Positions 45,231 through 55,118 of a DNA stretch of 64,000 nt are shown here, piece by piece. The position numbers and the translations under genes were made by a program. The notes beneath the pieces are model-generated. The model did no database searches, was not told the origin of the DNA, and saw only the letters and a list, made by a program, of their open reading frames with translations. Position 1 is the stretch's first letter. Every line of letters begins with the position of its first letter. Source of the DNA: Bacteroidales bacterium (GTDB lineage Bacteria; Bacteroidota; Bacteroidia; Bacteroidales; UBA932); assembly GCA_015060245.1 (NCBI GenBank), contig SUYU01000007.1:1-64000 (forward strand), written 5' to 3'.

Positions 45231-45249
45231 AAACCTTCTTTAAAATAGT

Positions 45250-45264
45250 ATTGAACAGTTCAAT
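45250..45264. promoter_or_regulatory. 15-bp palindrome between moxR and the DUF58 gene
   Basis: ATTGAACAGTTCAAT is a perfect inverted repeat about a central A. A second palindrome, CATTATAATG, lies at about 45272-45281. They may be an operator or an mRNA processing hairpin. Confidence 0.3.
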
Positions 45265-45292
45265 GCTGCCATTATAATGCAGAGAGCGGCTG

Positions 45293-46285
45293 CTATGGAA
45301 CCTCAACGATATTCATTATATCAGTGATAATATTCTCGGTGGTGATATTCTCGGCCTCCGCCTCATATGTCAAGCCTATCCTGTGGCGCAATACCTCATA
45401 ACATACCGCCCTTACATCCTCAGGAATTACATAACCCCTTCTCTTGATGAACGCATATGCCTTTGCTGCCATAGCCAAAGAGATGCTTGCACGTGGAGAG
45501 GCTCCGTAAGAGATAAGATCCTTCAATTTGCCAAGACCGTAATCCTCAGGAGTTCTGGTTGCATATACAATGTCAACAATATATTTCTCAATCTTCTCAT
45601 CCATGTACACATCCTTCACTACCGCACGCGCACGCTCTATATCCTCAGGTTTCAACATGGCAGTCGCCTTGGGAAATGAACCTGAATTGTGCATCTTGAT
45701 GATGAGTTTCTCCTCCTCCTTTTTAGGATAAGTTACCACTACCTTCAACATGAAACGGTCTACCTGTGCTTCAGGAAGCGGATATGTACCCTCCTGCTCA
45801 ACCGGGTTCTGGGTTGCCATTACAAGAAATGGTTTTGGAAGTTTGTATGTTTCATCACCAATTGTAACCTGACGCTCCTGCATAGCCTCCAAAAGTGCCG
45901 ACTGTACCTTTGCAGGAGAACGGTTAATCTCGTCAGCCAATACAAAGTTGGCAAAGATCGGACCCTGCTTTACCTGGAACTGCTCACTCTTCTGGCTATA
46001 GATCATAGTTCCCAACACATCGGCAGGAAGAAGATCGGGGGTAAACTGTATACGGCTGAACTTGGCATCTACAATATTTGCCAATGTATTGATAGCCAAA
46101 GTCTTTGCTAAACCAGGCATACCCTCAAGCAAAATATGGCCATCTGCAAGAAGGCCAATAAGAAGATTCTCCACCAAATGCTTTTGTCCCACAATCACTT
46201 TATTCATCTCCATAGTGATGATATCTACAAAAGCACTCTCCTTCTGGATTCTGTCATTAAGTTCTTTTATATTAACGCTCTCCAT
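45293..46285 (-). CDS. MoxR-family AAA+ ATPase
   Basis: 330 residues. Walker A LLEGMPGLAKTL (about residue 53), RIQFTPDLLPADVLG, Walker B NFVLADEINRSPAKVQSALL (about 110), sensor 1 VMATQNPVEQEGTYPLPEAQ and an arginine-finger region AQVDRFMLKV, all typical of MoxR. These ATPases act with VWA proteins to assemble or activate partners. First gene of the seven-gene bat operon; divergent from truA. A TAnnTTTG box (46412-46419 on the minus strand) lies about 130 bases upstream. Confidence 0.95.
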   Translation of the reverse strand: MESVNIKELNDRIQKESAFVDIITMEMNKVIVGQKHLVENLLIGLLADGHILLEGMPGLAKTLAINTLANIVDAKFSRIQFTPDLLPADVLGTMIYSQKSEQFQVKQGPIFANFVLADEINRSPAKVQSALLEAMQERQVTIGDETYKLPKPFLVMATQNPVEQEGTYPLPEAQVDRFMLKVVVTYPKKEEEKLIIKMHNSGSFPKATAMLKPEDIERARAVVKDVYMDEKIEKYIVDIVYATRTPEDYGLGKLKDLISYGASPRASISLAMAAKAYAFIKRRGYVIPEDVRAVCYEVLRHRIGLTYEAEAENITTENIITDIMNIVEVP

Positions 46286-46411
46286 ACTGTTATTATTTTT
46301 TATTTACTATCATTCGCTGTCAACTGCCGCTCTGTTGCAGATTGGACATTAAAACAAATATTAAATTTCTTTAGTTTTAAGTTCCTTGCTATATTTACGG
46401 TTCAAAACGGG

Positions 46412-46419
46412 CAAATTTA
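46412..46419 (-). promoter_or_regulatory. -7 box for the moxR-bat operon
   Basis: Minus-strand TAAATTTG matches TAnnTTTG; it would give a 5' leader of about 120 bases. No -33 element is evident. Confidence 0.4.
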
Positions 46420-46429
46420 ATAAAATTTT

Positions 46430-47194
46430 ATGAGGTATTTCATCTCTTTATCGTATAATGGCTCCGCATTTTGCGGTTGGCAGATTCAGGAAAATGCCGA
46501 CAGCGTGCAGGAGGAACTTCAAAAAACCCTTACAATGCTGCTGAAAGAGCCAATTTCCATAACCGGTGCAGGCCGGACAGACACAGGTGTACATGCCATA
46601 AACTACATCGCACACTTTGATTGCCAGTCCATTATACCCGATATACCGCACACTGTATACAAATTGAATGCCATTCTGCCTCAAGAGATAGCCGTACACA
46701 ACATTTTTGAGATGCATGCAGATGCGCACGCCCGCTTTGATGCAGTAAGCAGGACATATAAATATTATATCCACACCAACAAGGATCCCTTTGACAACGG
46801 CTTCTCACTTTTTGTCAAACCCGACAGGGTAAATATTGGCCTGATGAACCTTGCAGCGCTCCACTTTCTTGGGGAGCAGGACTTCAGCAGCCTTGAAAAG
46901 TTAAATGGCGGCAACAAGACCTCCATATGCAACGTAACACATGCCCAATGGGAGCAGATTGATGAACACCGGTATGTATTTACTGTTACCGCCAACCGGT
47001 TTCTGCGCAATATGGTAAGGGCAATGGTAGGCTCACTGCTTGAGGTTGGAGCCGGCAAACGCAAACCTGAATGGATCAAACAGATGCTCTCTGAAAAGAA
47101 CCGCTCCAGTGCCGGCCAGTCAGTCAACGGCAAAGCCCTCTTCCTTGTAGAGGTCAAATATCCATACCCGCTTGGTCAGGAGGTCAGGAAGTGA
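46430..47194 (+). CDS. truA: tRNA pseudouridine(38-40) synthase TruA
   Basis: 254 residues. TruA converts uridines 38-40 of the tRNA anticodon arm to pseudouridine. Marks: YNGSAFCGWQIQENADSVQ (residues 9-27), the catalytic Asp in GAGRTDTGVHAINYIAHF (about 46), HARFDAVSRTYKYYI (about 103) and FLRNMVRAMVGSLLEVGAGK near the C-terminus. Full length. It is divergent from moxR; its ATG follows directly on an AT-rich stretch, and no clear TAnnTTTG box was found upstream. Confidence 0.97.
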   Translation: MRYFISLSYNGSAFCGWQIQENADSVQEELQKTLTMLLKEPISITGAGRTDTGVHAINYIAHFDCQSIIPDIPHTVYKLNAILPQEIAVHNIFEMHADAHARFDAVSRTYKYYIHTNKDPFDNGFSLFVKPDRVNIGLMNLAALHFLGEQDFSSLEKLNGGNKTSICNVTHAQWEQIDEHRYVFTVTANRFLRNMVRAMVGSLLEVGAGKRKPEWIKQMLSEKNRSSAGQSVNGKALFLVEVKYPYPLGQEVRK

Positions 47195-47210
47195 GTATGC
47201 AGGCCCGATT

Positions 47211-47241
47211 TTTGTTGACTGCGAAAAATAGATTATTTTTG
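47211..47241 (+). promoter_or_regulatory. Promoter of the exbB-exbD-tonB-like operon
   Basis: TTTG (47211-47214) and TATTTTTG (47234-47241) are 19 bases apart. The 5' leader begins with a small hairpin, GCCTC-CTGA-GAGGC (47248-47261). Confidence 0.7.
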
Positions 47242-47297
47242 CAGTTTGCCTCCTGAGAGGCGATGTCCCCTAACGTAAAAAATTAAAAATTATAAAT

Positions 47298-47993
47298 ATG
47301 TTACTAGCAACTATTCTACAATCCAATGCGGCAGAAATTGCTGCAGAAGCGGTTCCTGTACAGGAGGAACTCTCTTTTTCACTTATTGAAATGGCCTTCA
47401 AGGGCGGTTGGCTCATGATTCCGCTTTTCCTTCTTTCGATTGTTACCATTTATCTTTTTGCCCAGAAATGGTGGGCCATAAAGAAGGCGTCAAAAATTGA
47501 CGAGAACTTTATGAAGGATATACGTGACTGTATTCACGAAGGTAAAATAAAGGCGGCTCTTGCTCTTTGCGAAAAGACCGACACTCCAATCTCAAGACTT
47601 ATAGAGAAGGGTATTGAGCGTATTGGACGTCCGCTGTCTGATATCCAGACTGCGGTAGAGAATATGGGTAATGTTGAGGTTGCACGTCTTGAAAAGGGTC
47701 TGCCGATGCTTGCAACAATTGCCGGTGGCGCTCCAATGATCGGATTCCTTGGTACTGTTATGGGTATGGTGCAGGCTTTCTACAATATGGCTGCAGCGGG
47801 TAACAATATTGATATTACCCTATTGTCGGGAGGTATTTATACAGCAATGGTAACAACTGTTGCAGGTCTTATTGTAGGTATCATGGCTTACTTTGGATAC
47901 AATTTCCTCACTTCCCAGGTTTCAGACCTTGTGTTCAAGATGCAGAACAATACAATCGAGTTCATGGACCTTTTGCATGAGCCTGTAAAATAG
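47298..47993 (+). CDS. exbB: ExbB/TolQ/MotA-family proton channel protein
   Basis: 231 residues. Three membrane segments: about 36-55 (LMIPLFLLSIVTIYLFAQKW), about 135-155 (MLATIAGGAPMIGFLGTVMGM) and about 175-200 (GIYTAMVTTVAGLIVGIMAYFG), with the large cytosolic loop between the first two. GFLGTVMGMVQAFYNMA and the following TTVAGL are conserved in ExbB/TolQ. With ExbD it uses the proton gradient to power TonB. First gene of a three-gene operon with a strong promoter; codon use suggests high expression. Confidence 0.95.
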   Translation: MLLATILQSNAAEIAAEAVPVQEELSFSLIEMAFKGGWLMIPLFLLSIVTIYLFAQKWWAIKKASKIDENFMKDIRDCIHEGKIKAALALCEKTDTPISRLIEKGIERIGRPLSDIQTAVENMGNVEVARLEKGLPMLATIAGGAPMIGFLGTVMGMVQAFYNMAAAGNNIDITLLSGGIYTAMVTTVAGLIVGIMAYFGYNFLTSQVSDLVFKMQNNTIEFMDLLHEPVK

Positions 47994-48070
47994 TTCTTTA
48001 CAAAGCACTTGAGACTCAGCGGCACACTGCTAAACTAAAATATAACCGAACAAGTCAATAACTATATAAA

Positions 48071-48484
48071 ATGGCTATAAAACAGAGAGCAAAGGCAGAG
48101 GCATCGTTCAGCATGTCGTCAATGACAGATATTGTATTCCTGTTGTTGATTTTCTTTTTGGTTACATCAACTTTAATCAATCCTAATGCACTCAAACTGC
48201 TTTTGCCTAAGAGTACAAACCAGATTTCTGCCAAACAGCAGGTTAGTGTATCAATCAAGCATTACCCTTCAAAGAACACTTTTACATTCCATATAAACGG
48301 CAACAAGAAACCTGTGACATTTGACAACGTTGAACCTGCACTTCAGGAGTTGCTTATGGCAAGTGATGATCCCACATTCTCAATTTACGCCGACAAGACA
48401 GTTCCAATTGAGCAGGTTGTCAACCTTATGAACATTGCAAAAAGGAATAAATACAAGGTAATTCTGGCTACATCTCCAGAATAG
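48071..48484 (+). CDS. exbD: ExbD/TolR-family biopolymer transport protein
   Basis: 137 residues. One N-terminal membrane helix preceded by a basic stretch: FSMSSMTDIVFLLLIFFLVTS contains the essential membrane Asp (residue about 20, in MTDIVF). A periplasmic domain follows, ending YADKTVPIEQVVNLMNIAKR, the ExbD/TolR signature. It works with the upstream ExbB. The start at 48071 lies 77 bases after exbB; the next gene begins 54 bases downstream. Confidence 0.95.
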   Translation: MAIKQRAKAEASFSMSSMTDIVFLLLIFFLVTSTLINPNALKLLLPKSTNQISAKQQVSVSIKHYPSKNTFTFHINGNKKPVTFDNVEPALQELLMASDDPTFSIYADKTVPIEQVVNLMNIAKRNKYKVILATSPE

Positions 48485-48538
48485 GCCCGGGATTTGCAAC
48501 AAATAAAAAGTGGCTTCATACCAACAAGGAGGGAGTTA

Positions 48539-49333
48539 ATGGTTAAGGTACCGGATAAAAATAGGAAAGATCTCAGAAAAGGAGGCATGATTGGAGCAAT
48601 TGCAACAGTTGTGTTCCACTCTTTTCTGTTTCTTTTTTTCATTTTTACCGGCATGAAACATGTTGAAAAGCAGGAGGAGACGGGCATACTCCTTGACTTT
48701 TCAGAACCTGCAGTTCCTGTTGAAGAGCAGGAGCCTCCCAAACCCATTGAGGTTAAGGCCGGGAATGAGCCAAAGGCCCTTGATGCCGATCCGAACAGGG
48801 AGATAAGACTGGTGCAGCAGGCACAGGCTCAGGAGGTTGGAACAAAACCGTCAGAAGGCAAGGCCTCTTCAATTGGCCCCGACGGTGATGTAGAGAAGCC
48901 GGAACCCAAAAAGGTGGAAATTAACCAAAGGGCTCTATTTACCTCCGCAAACAACAAGAAAAAGGATACTTTGGCAGCCCAGACCGCAAAGAAGATTTCC
49001 GGCGCACTTCAGGGAGGCCACCCCGACGGCAATACACGCACAGGTGCCACTGATGGGAGACCGTCGGCCCAACTCCATGGAAGGAATATTGTAGGCTCAT
49101 TGCCTTTCCCTTCATATGAGGTAAATAGTGAGGGCAAAGTGGTTGTGAAGATTCTGGTTGACCAGTACGGCAAGGTTACCAATGCAATTCCTGGAGTTTC
49201 CGGCACTACAGTGCAGGATAAAAAATTGTGGGAAGCGGCAAAAGATGCAGCACTAAAGGCTGTATTCAATATCAGCGATTCTGCCCCGACTCTTCAGGAG
49301 GGCACCATTACATATATTTTCAAATTGAAATAG
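48539..49333 (+). CDS. TonB-like energy transducer
   Basis: 264 residues. Short cytosolic start, a membrane helix (about 16-38, MIGAIATVVFHSFLFLFFIF), a periplasmic Pro/Glu/Lys-rich linker (EQEPPKPIEVKAGNEPKALD) and a C-terminal TonB-like domain (PFPSYEVNSEGKVVVKILVD, QYGKVTNAIPGVSG, then WEAAKDAALKAVFN). It completes an ExbB-ExbD-TonB complex for outer-membrane receptors. ATG 48539 has AGGAGGG (48527-48533) five bases upstream, one of the best ribosome-binding sites in the window; the longer TTG start at 48494 lacks one. Confidence 0.88.
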   Translation: MVKVPDKNRKDLRKGGMIGAIATVVFHSFLFLFFIFTGMKHVEKQEETGILLDFSEPAVPVEEQEPPKPIEVKAGNEPKALDADPNREIRLVQQAQAQEVGTKPSEGKASSIGPDGDVEKPEPKKVEINQRALFTSANNKKKDTLAAQTAKKISGALQGGHPDGNTRTGATDGRPSAQLHGRNIVGSLPFPSYEVNSEGKVVVKILVDQYGKVTNAIPGVSGTTVQDKKLWEAAKDAALKAVFNISDSAPTLQEGTITYIFKLK

Positions 49334-49359
49334 CAGATCCTTCCAGACAAGCCTCATCT

Positions 49360-50616
49360 CTATTCATACCTCAATGCCTCTATGGGGTCGAGGCGTGAAG
49401 CCCGTACAGCAGGAATATATCCCGATGCTACACCTACAACAAAACAGACCAGCACTGCAAAGAGTATCCACACCCAAGGAATTATGAATGATGCTCCCAT
49501 TATAAGGGCTGTAGCATTTCCAATGGCAATGCCAAGCAGAATTCCCGCCATACAGCCGAACTGGCTTATGACTACAGATTCAAACAGGAACTGTTGCTTT
49601 ATTCTTGATGCAGAGGCTCCTATAGCCTTTCTTACACCAATCTCCGCTGTACGCTCCTTGACCGATACCAGCATTATGTTCATAAGCCCCACAGCCGCGC
49701 CCAGCAGCGTTATGAGTCCTATTACTGCCGCCGCAATGGTTATGGTACCCATGACATCCTTGAGTTCCGAAAGCATGGCATCGCTCTTGACAATCTCAAA
49801 ATCAGACTCATCCAATGGCGAAAGCCTTCTTATTGAACGGAAGAGTTGCTCGGCATTGCCGTAAAGGAGCGACAAATCTCCGGCCATTGACCTCGGCATG
49901 ACTCCAATTGTAAAGGAGGTTCCCGACCCTATGAAGTGTCCCCTTGCATTTGAAACAGGTATCAGGAGTTCATTGTCGAGACTATTGCCAAAAGATGCCC
50001 CCATCCCCTTTATTACACCAACTACCTCATACCTCACACTGCCCAGTGAAAGCACCTTTCCTAAAGGAGATTCATTTCCAAAGAGAGCATTTGCCACATT
50101 TACACCAATAACACATATGTATGAACCCAAATCCACATCATTTGCAACAATTCCACGCCCCTGCGCTATTGAACTGTTCATATACTCGAGGTAGTTCTCA
50201 TCTGCCGCCACAGCATACATTGTTGGTGTTGAACTGCGGCTCCCATACTTCATTGTGGCATTTATATCTGTAAAGATTGTAACGGCACAACCTTCATTGA
50301 AATTCTGTTTGAAGGAGCGCGCCTGAAAGTACGGAATTGAATTTGAATTGCGGATGCGTTTATGCTCCGAGGTGCTTGCCACAACTCTTCTCGGCCCTAT
50401 GTAGAAGGAGGTCATGCCCATCTTTTCGTAACTTGAAAAGACCTCATGCCTAAGGGCATCCGTTGCAGTGAGCACACCCACAAGCGAGGTTATGCCAATG
50501 GCAATTATGAGCATTGTAAGCACAGAACGCAGTCTGTTTGCCTTGATTGACTTTACAGCAACACTCAAGTTCTCCCTAAAAAGGGGCGAAAATATCTTTG
50601 AATTCAACACGCACAT
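49360..50616 (-). CDS. MacB/FtsX-type ABC transporter permease
   Basis: About 418 residues. An N-terminal membrane helix ([21 protein letters not shown]), a large periplasmic MacB_PCD-like domain (about 55-270) and three C-terminal helices: [40 protein letters not shown] and [20 protein letters not shown] with the terminal [14 protein letters not shown], all standard for MacB permeases. They export peptides, lipoproteins or drugs by mechanotransmission. No ATPase gene is adjacent. Start is uncertain: GTG 50625, ATG 50616 or a codon slightly later, since GGAGGG sits only two bases before ATG 50616. Confidence 0.9.
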   Translation of the reverse strand: MCVLNSKIFSPLFRENLSVAVKSIKANRLRSVLTMLIIAIGITSLVGVLTATDALRHEVFSSYEKMGMTSFYIGPRRVVASTSEHKRIRNSNSIPYFQARSFKQNFNEGCAVTIFTDINATMKYGSRSSTPTMYAVAADENYLEYMNSSIAQGRGIVANDVDLGSYICVIGVNVANALFGNESPLGKVLSLGSVRYEVVGVIKGMGASFGNSLDNELLIPVSNARGHFIGSGTSFTIGVMPRSMAGDLSLLYGNAEQLFRSIRRLSPLDESDFEIVKSDAMLSELKDVMGTITIAAAVIGLITLLGAAVGLMNIMLVSVKERTAEIGVRKAIGASASRIKQQFLFESVVISQFGCMAGILLGIAIGNATALIMGASFIIPWVWILFAVLVCFVVGVASGYIPAVRASRLDPIEALRYE

Positions 50617-50645
50617 ACCCTCCACAAATTTAAAGCAGTTTACAT

Positions 50646-51500
50646 TCAGATCATATTTCTCTGTCTTACCGCTTCATAACACAACACAGCGGCAGAAACT
50701 GAGACATTAAGCGAGTCAAGTTCTCCCAGCATAGGAATTCTTATCCTGGCCTTTGCAGCCTTGCGCCAGAAATCTGTAAGGCCAGTTGATTCTGTTCCCA
50801 TGACTATGGCTGAAGGCTGTACCATATCGGTGTCATAATACCACTCCGAATCCTGCAACTGGGCGGTAAATATTGTAATCTCATTTCTCTGCAACCATTC
50901 CAGAGCCTCCTCATTTGAACAGGCAACAACCTGGTTGGTAAAGACTCCGCCAAGGCTTGAACGGATAAGATTGGGATTGTAGAGATCTGTCAGTGGATCA
51001 CATACAATTACGGCATCAATGCCACAGGCGTCAGCAGTACGCAGAAGAGCGCCCAGATTACCCGGTTTTTCTACACTCTCCACCACAAGTACAAGAGGAT
51101 TGGCCCACTTTTTCCCGAACTTGACATCTTCAAGCGCCAGACGCCTCTCCTGCACAACAGCCACAACACCTTCGGTACCCTCACGGTAGGCTATTTTTGA
51201 GTATGCCGGCGCCGACAATGAGAAAAGAGCCGTCTCCTTCTCTGGGGCCTGACAGACTCCTGCCGCCTCAGCAGATTGATGCGCCGAGATGAGAAACTCC
51301 TCTATCTGTCGGGAAGAGAGTATGGAACTGTTGAAGAAGAGGCTTCTCAACTTGTATCCGTTCCTTATGCATGCCGCTATCTCGCGCAAACCTTCAACTA
51401 CAAAGAGACCCCGTTCACGGCGTACCTTTGATTTTTCGAGAAGTTGTACCACCTCCTTCAATTTAGGATTCTGTGCAGATGTAATTTCAAGTATTTCCAT
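50646..51500 (-). CDS. SPOUT-family (TrmH/SpoU) RNA 2'-O-methyltransferase
   Basis: 284 residues. An N-terminal substrate-binding part ([20 protein letters not shown]) precedes the SPOUT knot: [20 protein letters not shown] (motif 1, catalytic Arg), [27 protein letters not shown] (motif 2) and [20 protein letters not shown] (motif 3). It probably methylates a ribose in 23S rRNA or tRNA; the exact nucleotide cannot be told. ATG 51500 is chosen; the frame extends to 51629, but that segment overlaps the lysS terminator. Confidence 0.93.
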   Translation of the reverse strand: MEILEITSAQNPKLKEVVQLLEKSKVRRERGLFVVEGLREIAACIRNGYKLRSLFFNSSILSSRQIEEFLISAHQSAEAAGVCQAPEKETALFSLSAPAYSKIAYREGTEGVVAVVQERRLALEDVKFGKKWANPLVLVVESVEKPGNLGALLRTADACGIDAVIVCDPLTDLYNPNLIRSSLGGVFTNQVVACSNEEALEWLQRNEITIFTAQLQDSEWYYDTDMVQPSAIVMGTESTGLTDFWRKAAKARIRIPMLGELDSLNVSVSAAVLCYEAVRQRNMI

Positions 51501-51580
51501 AATGTCCAAATCTACATTCCGGAGTAAATGAGTAAAGGGTAATCTTGTGGATAACACCCAAGGCTGAGCCTTATAAAGCA

Positions 51581-51627
51581 AAAAGGGCTGCCGGTGCAAT
51601 CCATTATAAATTGCGGTCCAACAGCCC
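51581..51627 (-). terminator. lysS terminator
   Basis: GGGCTG...CAGCCC (51585-51627) with inner pairing GCAAT/ATTGC; the minus strand continues with TTTTTGC. A second short palindrome, AAGGCTGAGCCTT, lies at 51560-51572. Confidence 0.65.
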
Positions 51628-51645
51628 ATTAAAAGATAATATAGT

Positions 51646-53160
51646 CTATTTGTAACTCTCCGGCCTCATTTGAGGGAAGAAGAGAACATCCTGAATGGTA
51701 CTGTTGTTGGTCATGAACATTGTAAGGCGGTCAATTCCAATACCCATTCCGGATGTTGGAGGCATACCATACTCAAGCGCACGTATGAAGTCCATATCAA
51801 TGAACATTGCCTCATCATCACCCTTGTCCTTGAGTTTGAGTTGCTCCTTGAAGCGCTCCAACTGGTCAATAGGGTCATTCAACTCACTGTATGCATTTGC
51901 AAGTTCCTTGCCGCATACAAACAACTCAAAACGCTCTGTAAGTTCAGGATTGGTCCTGTGACGTTTCGTAAGCGGAGATGTTGCAACAGGATAATCGGTA
52001 ATGAATGTAGGCTGGATAAGATGCTTCTCACAATACTCGCCAAAGATGGCATCAATAAGTTTGCCCACTCCGAATGAAGGGTCTACCGGAACATTCAATT
52101 TTTTGCAAACCTCACGCAACTGGGCCTCATCCATACCTGTTACATCTACACCGGCATACTCCTTAATGGCATCAAGCATAGGCAATCTTCTGAATTTGCT
52201 GCCAAACTCAACCTCATGCTCTCCAATCTGCACCTTGGTTGTACCGTTCACTGCAACGGCAACCTCTGCAAGCATATTCTCCACAAACTCCATCATCCAG
52301 TTGTAATCCTTGTATGCAACGTAGATCTCCATACATGTAAACTCAGGATTGTGGGTTCTGTCCATGCCCTCATTCCTGAAGTTTCTTGAGAACTCATATA
52401 CTCCCGGATAACCGCCAACGATAAGTCTCTTCAAGTAGAGTTCATTTGCAATACGCAAATACAAAGGCATATCCAGAGTATTGTGGTGTGTAATGAAAGG
52501 ACGTGCAGTTGCACCGCCAGGTATTGGCTGCAACACAGGTGTCTCCACCTCAAGGTAGCCCTGCTCGTCAAAATAACGGCGCATTGTTGAGATGATCTTT
52601 GCCCTCTTTACAAATGTCTCCCTTACATGAGGATTTACAATGAGATCAACGTATCTCTGTCTGTATCTCAACTCAGGATCTGAAAAGGCATCAAACACCT
52701 CACCATCCTTCTCCTTTACAATCGGAAGCACACGCAAAGATTTGCTCAACACTGTAAGAGCCTTTGCATGAACGGAAATCTGGCCTGTCTGGGTTACGAA
52801 GACAAAACCTTTTATACCTATAATGTCGCCAATATCCAAAAGTTTCTTGAAGACTGTGTTATACAAAGTCTTGTCCTCACCTTCACAAATCTCATCCCTC
52901 TTTACGTAAACCTGAATCTTTCCGGTATCATCAAGCAACTCTATGAATGCCGCTGCACCCATGATTCTTCTGCTCATGATTCGGCCGGCAATCGATACAT
53001 TCCACTGCTCTCCGCTCTGTGGATCAAATTGTGCCGGAATCTCCGCAGCCTTGGCATTTACCTCATAAAGGGCAGCCGGATAGGGTTCAATTCCCAACTC
53101 CCTCATCTGAACAACAGCATTGCGCCTGTTCAACTCCTGTTCGTTAAAATTATTCTCCAT
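51646..53160 (-). CDS. lysS: Lysyl-tRNA synthetase, class II
   Basis: 504 residues. An OB-fold anticodon-binding domain ([20 protein letters not shown], about 53-140) and a class II core: motif 1 around [20 protein letters not shown] with [20 protein letters not shown], motif 2 [20 protein letters not shown], motif 3 [14 protein letters not shown]. Charges tRNA-Lys. Length is standard for the bacterial enzyme. It is divergent from recJ; a TAAATTTG box lies 38 bases upstream of the ATG, and a terminator follows the stop. Confidence 0.98.
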   Translation of the reverse strand: MENNFNEQELNRRNAVVQMRELGIEPYPAALYEVNAKAAEIPAQFDPQSGEQWNVSIAGRIMSRRIMGAAAFIELLDDTGKIQVYVKRDEICEGEDKTLYNTVFKKLLDIGDIIGIKGFVFVTQTGQISVHAKALTVLSKSLRVLPIVKEKDGEVFDAFSDPELRYRQRYVDLIVNPHVRETFVKRAKIISTMRRYFDEQGYLEVETPVLQPIPGGATARPFITHHNTLDMPLYLRIANELYLKRLIVGGYPGVYEFSRNFRNEGMDRTHNPEFTCMEIYVAYKDYNWMMEFVENMLAEVAVAVNGTTKVQIGEHEVEFGSKFRRLPMLDAIKEYAGVDVTGMDEAQLREVCKKLNVPVDPSFGVGKLIDAIFGEYCEKHLIQPTFITDYPVATSPLTKRHRTNPELTERFELFVCGKELANAYSELNDPIDQLERFKEQLKLKDKGDDEAMFIDMDFIRALEYGMPPTSGMGIGIDRLTMFMTNNSTIQDVLFFPQMRPESYK

Positions 53161-53197
53161 TATATCGTGTTTTTTCTCAAATCAAAATCAGTTGGTG

Positions 53198-53205
53198 CAA
53201 ATTTA
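53198..53205 (-). promoter_or_regulatory. -7 box of lysS
   Basis: Minus-strand TAAATTTG matches TAnnTTTG; predicted leader about 30 bases. Confidence 0.45.
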
Positions 53206-53248
53206 ATAAAAATTTAAGGAAAACTACGTATTTAAAAGATAAAATGAG

Positions 53249-53256
53249 TATCTTTG
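53249..53256 (+). promoter_or_regulatory. -7 box of recJ
   Basis: TATCTTTG matches TAnnTTTG and ends six bases before the recJ ATG, implying a leaderless message. Confidence 0.45.
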
Positions 53257-53262
53257 TAGGCT

Positions 53263-55008
53263 ATGGAGATAACCAATTTGAACAGGAAATGGATTGTTAA
53301 GGAACCTGGCAACCCTGCACAGGTAAGACAATTGGCGCAAAGCCTTGGCGTTGACCCGGTTTTGGCCAATCTGCTTGTGCAACGCGGTATCCACACCTTT
53401 GAAGAGGCAAGACGTTTTTTCCGTCCGGATCTCTCCATGCTTCATGACCCGTTCCTGATGAAGGATATGCATCGGGCTGTTGACAGACTTCACCAGGCCG
53501 TCCAGCAGAGTGAAAAAATCCTCATTTACGGAGACTATGACGTAGACGGCACAACTGCCGTTGCTCTGGTATACAAATTCATCAAGAGCCAACTTGGAGG
53601 CATTGTTGACTACTATATCCCCGACAGATATGACGAGGGTTACGGCATCTCCTACAAAGGCATTGACTGGGCATATGATAACGGTTTCACTCTCATCATA
53701 TCGCTTGATTGCGGCATCAAGGCTGTTGAAAAGGTCAAATATGCATCAGGGAAGGGTATAGATTTCATAATCTGCGACCACCACCTGCCTGACGAGGAAC
53801 TCCCTGCAGCGGTGGCAACACTTGACCCCAAACGCGAAGACTGCAACTATCCGTTTGACGATTTGTGCGGATGTGGCGTGGGATTCAAATTTGTCCAGGG
53901 TTATGCACAGAAATATGGAATACCTTTTGAAAAGATACATCCGTTGCTTGACCTTGTGGCTGTAAGTATTGCGGCTGACCTTGTATCTGTTACAGACGAG
54001 AACCGTGTTCTTGCGTTTTACGGGCTCAAGCAGATAAACGAGGCACCCGGCAAGGGTCTGTTGTCAATGATAAAACTGTGCGGTCTTGACAAGCACCGCA
54101 TCACTCTCGATGACATTGTATTCAAGATTGGTCCGCGCATAAATGCCGCAGGCAGAATGGAGAGCGGACGTATGGCCGTAGACCTGCTTACTTCACGCAA
54201 CGATGAAGATGCCATAAAGATTGGCGCAAGCATAAATGTACACAACAACGACCGCAAGAACATAGACAGGGAGATTACAATCGAGGCAATAAAAATGGCC
54301 AAGGAGCAGCCTGGGTTCGCTTCAAAGAAATCTACCATCGTCTACAATCCTTCATGGCACAAAGGCGTTGTGGGCATTGTGGCAAGCCGCCTTGTGGAGG
54401 CCTACTACCGTCCGACCATTGTACTTACAAACTCCAATGGCTTTGTAACAGGCTCGGCGAGGAGTGTTGCCGGATTTGACCTGTACGAGGCAATTGAAAA
54501 GTGCTCCGACCTCCTTGAAAATTTCGGAGGCCACACCTATGCTGCCGGCCTGACACTTAAGGAGGAGAATCTGCAGATTTTCATAGAGCGCTTTGAGAGT
54601 TATGTAAAGGATAAGATTACCAAGGAGATACTTACTCCAATAATACATATTGACTCTTTCCTTGAATTCAAGCAGATTACCCCTAAATTCTTCAGGGTGC
54701 TCAAACAGTTCCAGCCTTTCGGACCGGGCAACCTTTCGCCTGTCTTCATAACTGAAAATGTCTATGACAACGGAAACGGACGCAAGGTCGGTACCGACAA
54801 CGGCCATTTGAAACTTGAACTTATCCAGGAGGATGAGCCTTACCGGCACATCTCGGCAATTGCATTCAACAAATCAGACCACTTTGAGCACATGCAAATG
54901 GGCAATCCTGTAGACATCTGCTACTCAATTGCAGAGAACTATTATAGGGGCATAGCAAATATCCAGTTGAGAATAAAGGATATTCACGACAGGGAGGATA
55001 TTTTCTAA
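53263..55008 (+). CDS. recJ: Single-stranded-DNA exonuclease RecJ
   Basis: 581 residues. 5'-3' single-strand exonuclease used in recombination and mismatch repair. DHH motifs: ILIYGDYDVDGTTAVALVYK (about 86), DEGYGISYKGIDWAYDNG, LDCGIKAVEK, FIICDHHLPDEELP (about 170) and DLVAVSIAADLVSVTDENR; DHHA1 domain with VVGIVASRLVEAYYRPTIVL, TGSARSVAGFDLYEAIEKCS and NFGGHTYAAGLTLK (about 425). Standard length. Its promoter lies so close that the mRNA is probably leaderless. It is convergent with aroK, and no strong terminator is visible in 55009-55118. Confidence 0.97.
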   Translation: MEITNLNRKWIVKEPGNPAQVRQLAQSLGVDPVLANLLVQRGIHTFEEARRFFRPDLSMLHDPFLMKDMHRAVDRLHQAVQQSEKILIYGDYDVDGTTAVALVYKFIKSQLGGIVDYYIPDRYDEGYGISYKGIDWAYDNGFTLIISLDCGIKAVEKVKYASGKGIDFIICDHHLPDEELPAAVATLDPKREDCNYPFDDLCGCGVGFKFVQGYAQKYGIPFEKIHPLLDLVAVSIAADLVSVTDENRVLAFYGLKQINEAPGKGLLSMIKLCGLDKHRITLDDIVFKIGPRINAAGRMESGRMAVDLLTSRNDEDAIKIGASINVHNNDRKNIDREITIEAIKMAKEQPGFASKKSTIVYNPSWHKGVVGIVASRLVEAYYRPTIVLTNSNGFVTGSARSVAGFDLYEAIEKCSDLLENFGGHTYAAGLTLKEENLQIFIERFESYVKDKITKEILTPIIHIDSFLEFKQITPKFFRVLKQFQPFGPGNLSPVFITENVYDNGNGRKVGTDNGHLKLELIQEDEPYRHISAIAFNKSDHFEHMQMGNPVDICYSIAENYYRGIANIQLRIKDIHDREDIF

Positions 55009-55118
55009 AAAGAGGAAGAATATTTTTGTCTCCCGTTCCACATTCACACAAGGCGTAAAATGCAACCGGGCACACTTGCCGCATATTGACAGGATTGGAT
55101 ATTCTGTTTCGTTCGGTG

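Noticed and set aside
49360-50616. Complete MacAB-type exporter
   Set aside because: Only the permease is present; no ATPase or adaptor gene lies next to it.
51501-51629. Extended start for the SPOUT methyltransferase
   Set aside because: The extra 43 codons cover the lysS terminator hairpin and match nothing in the family.
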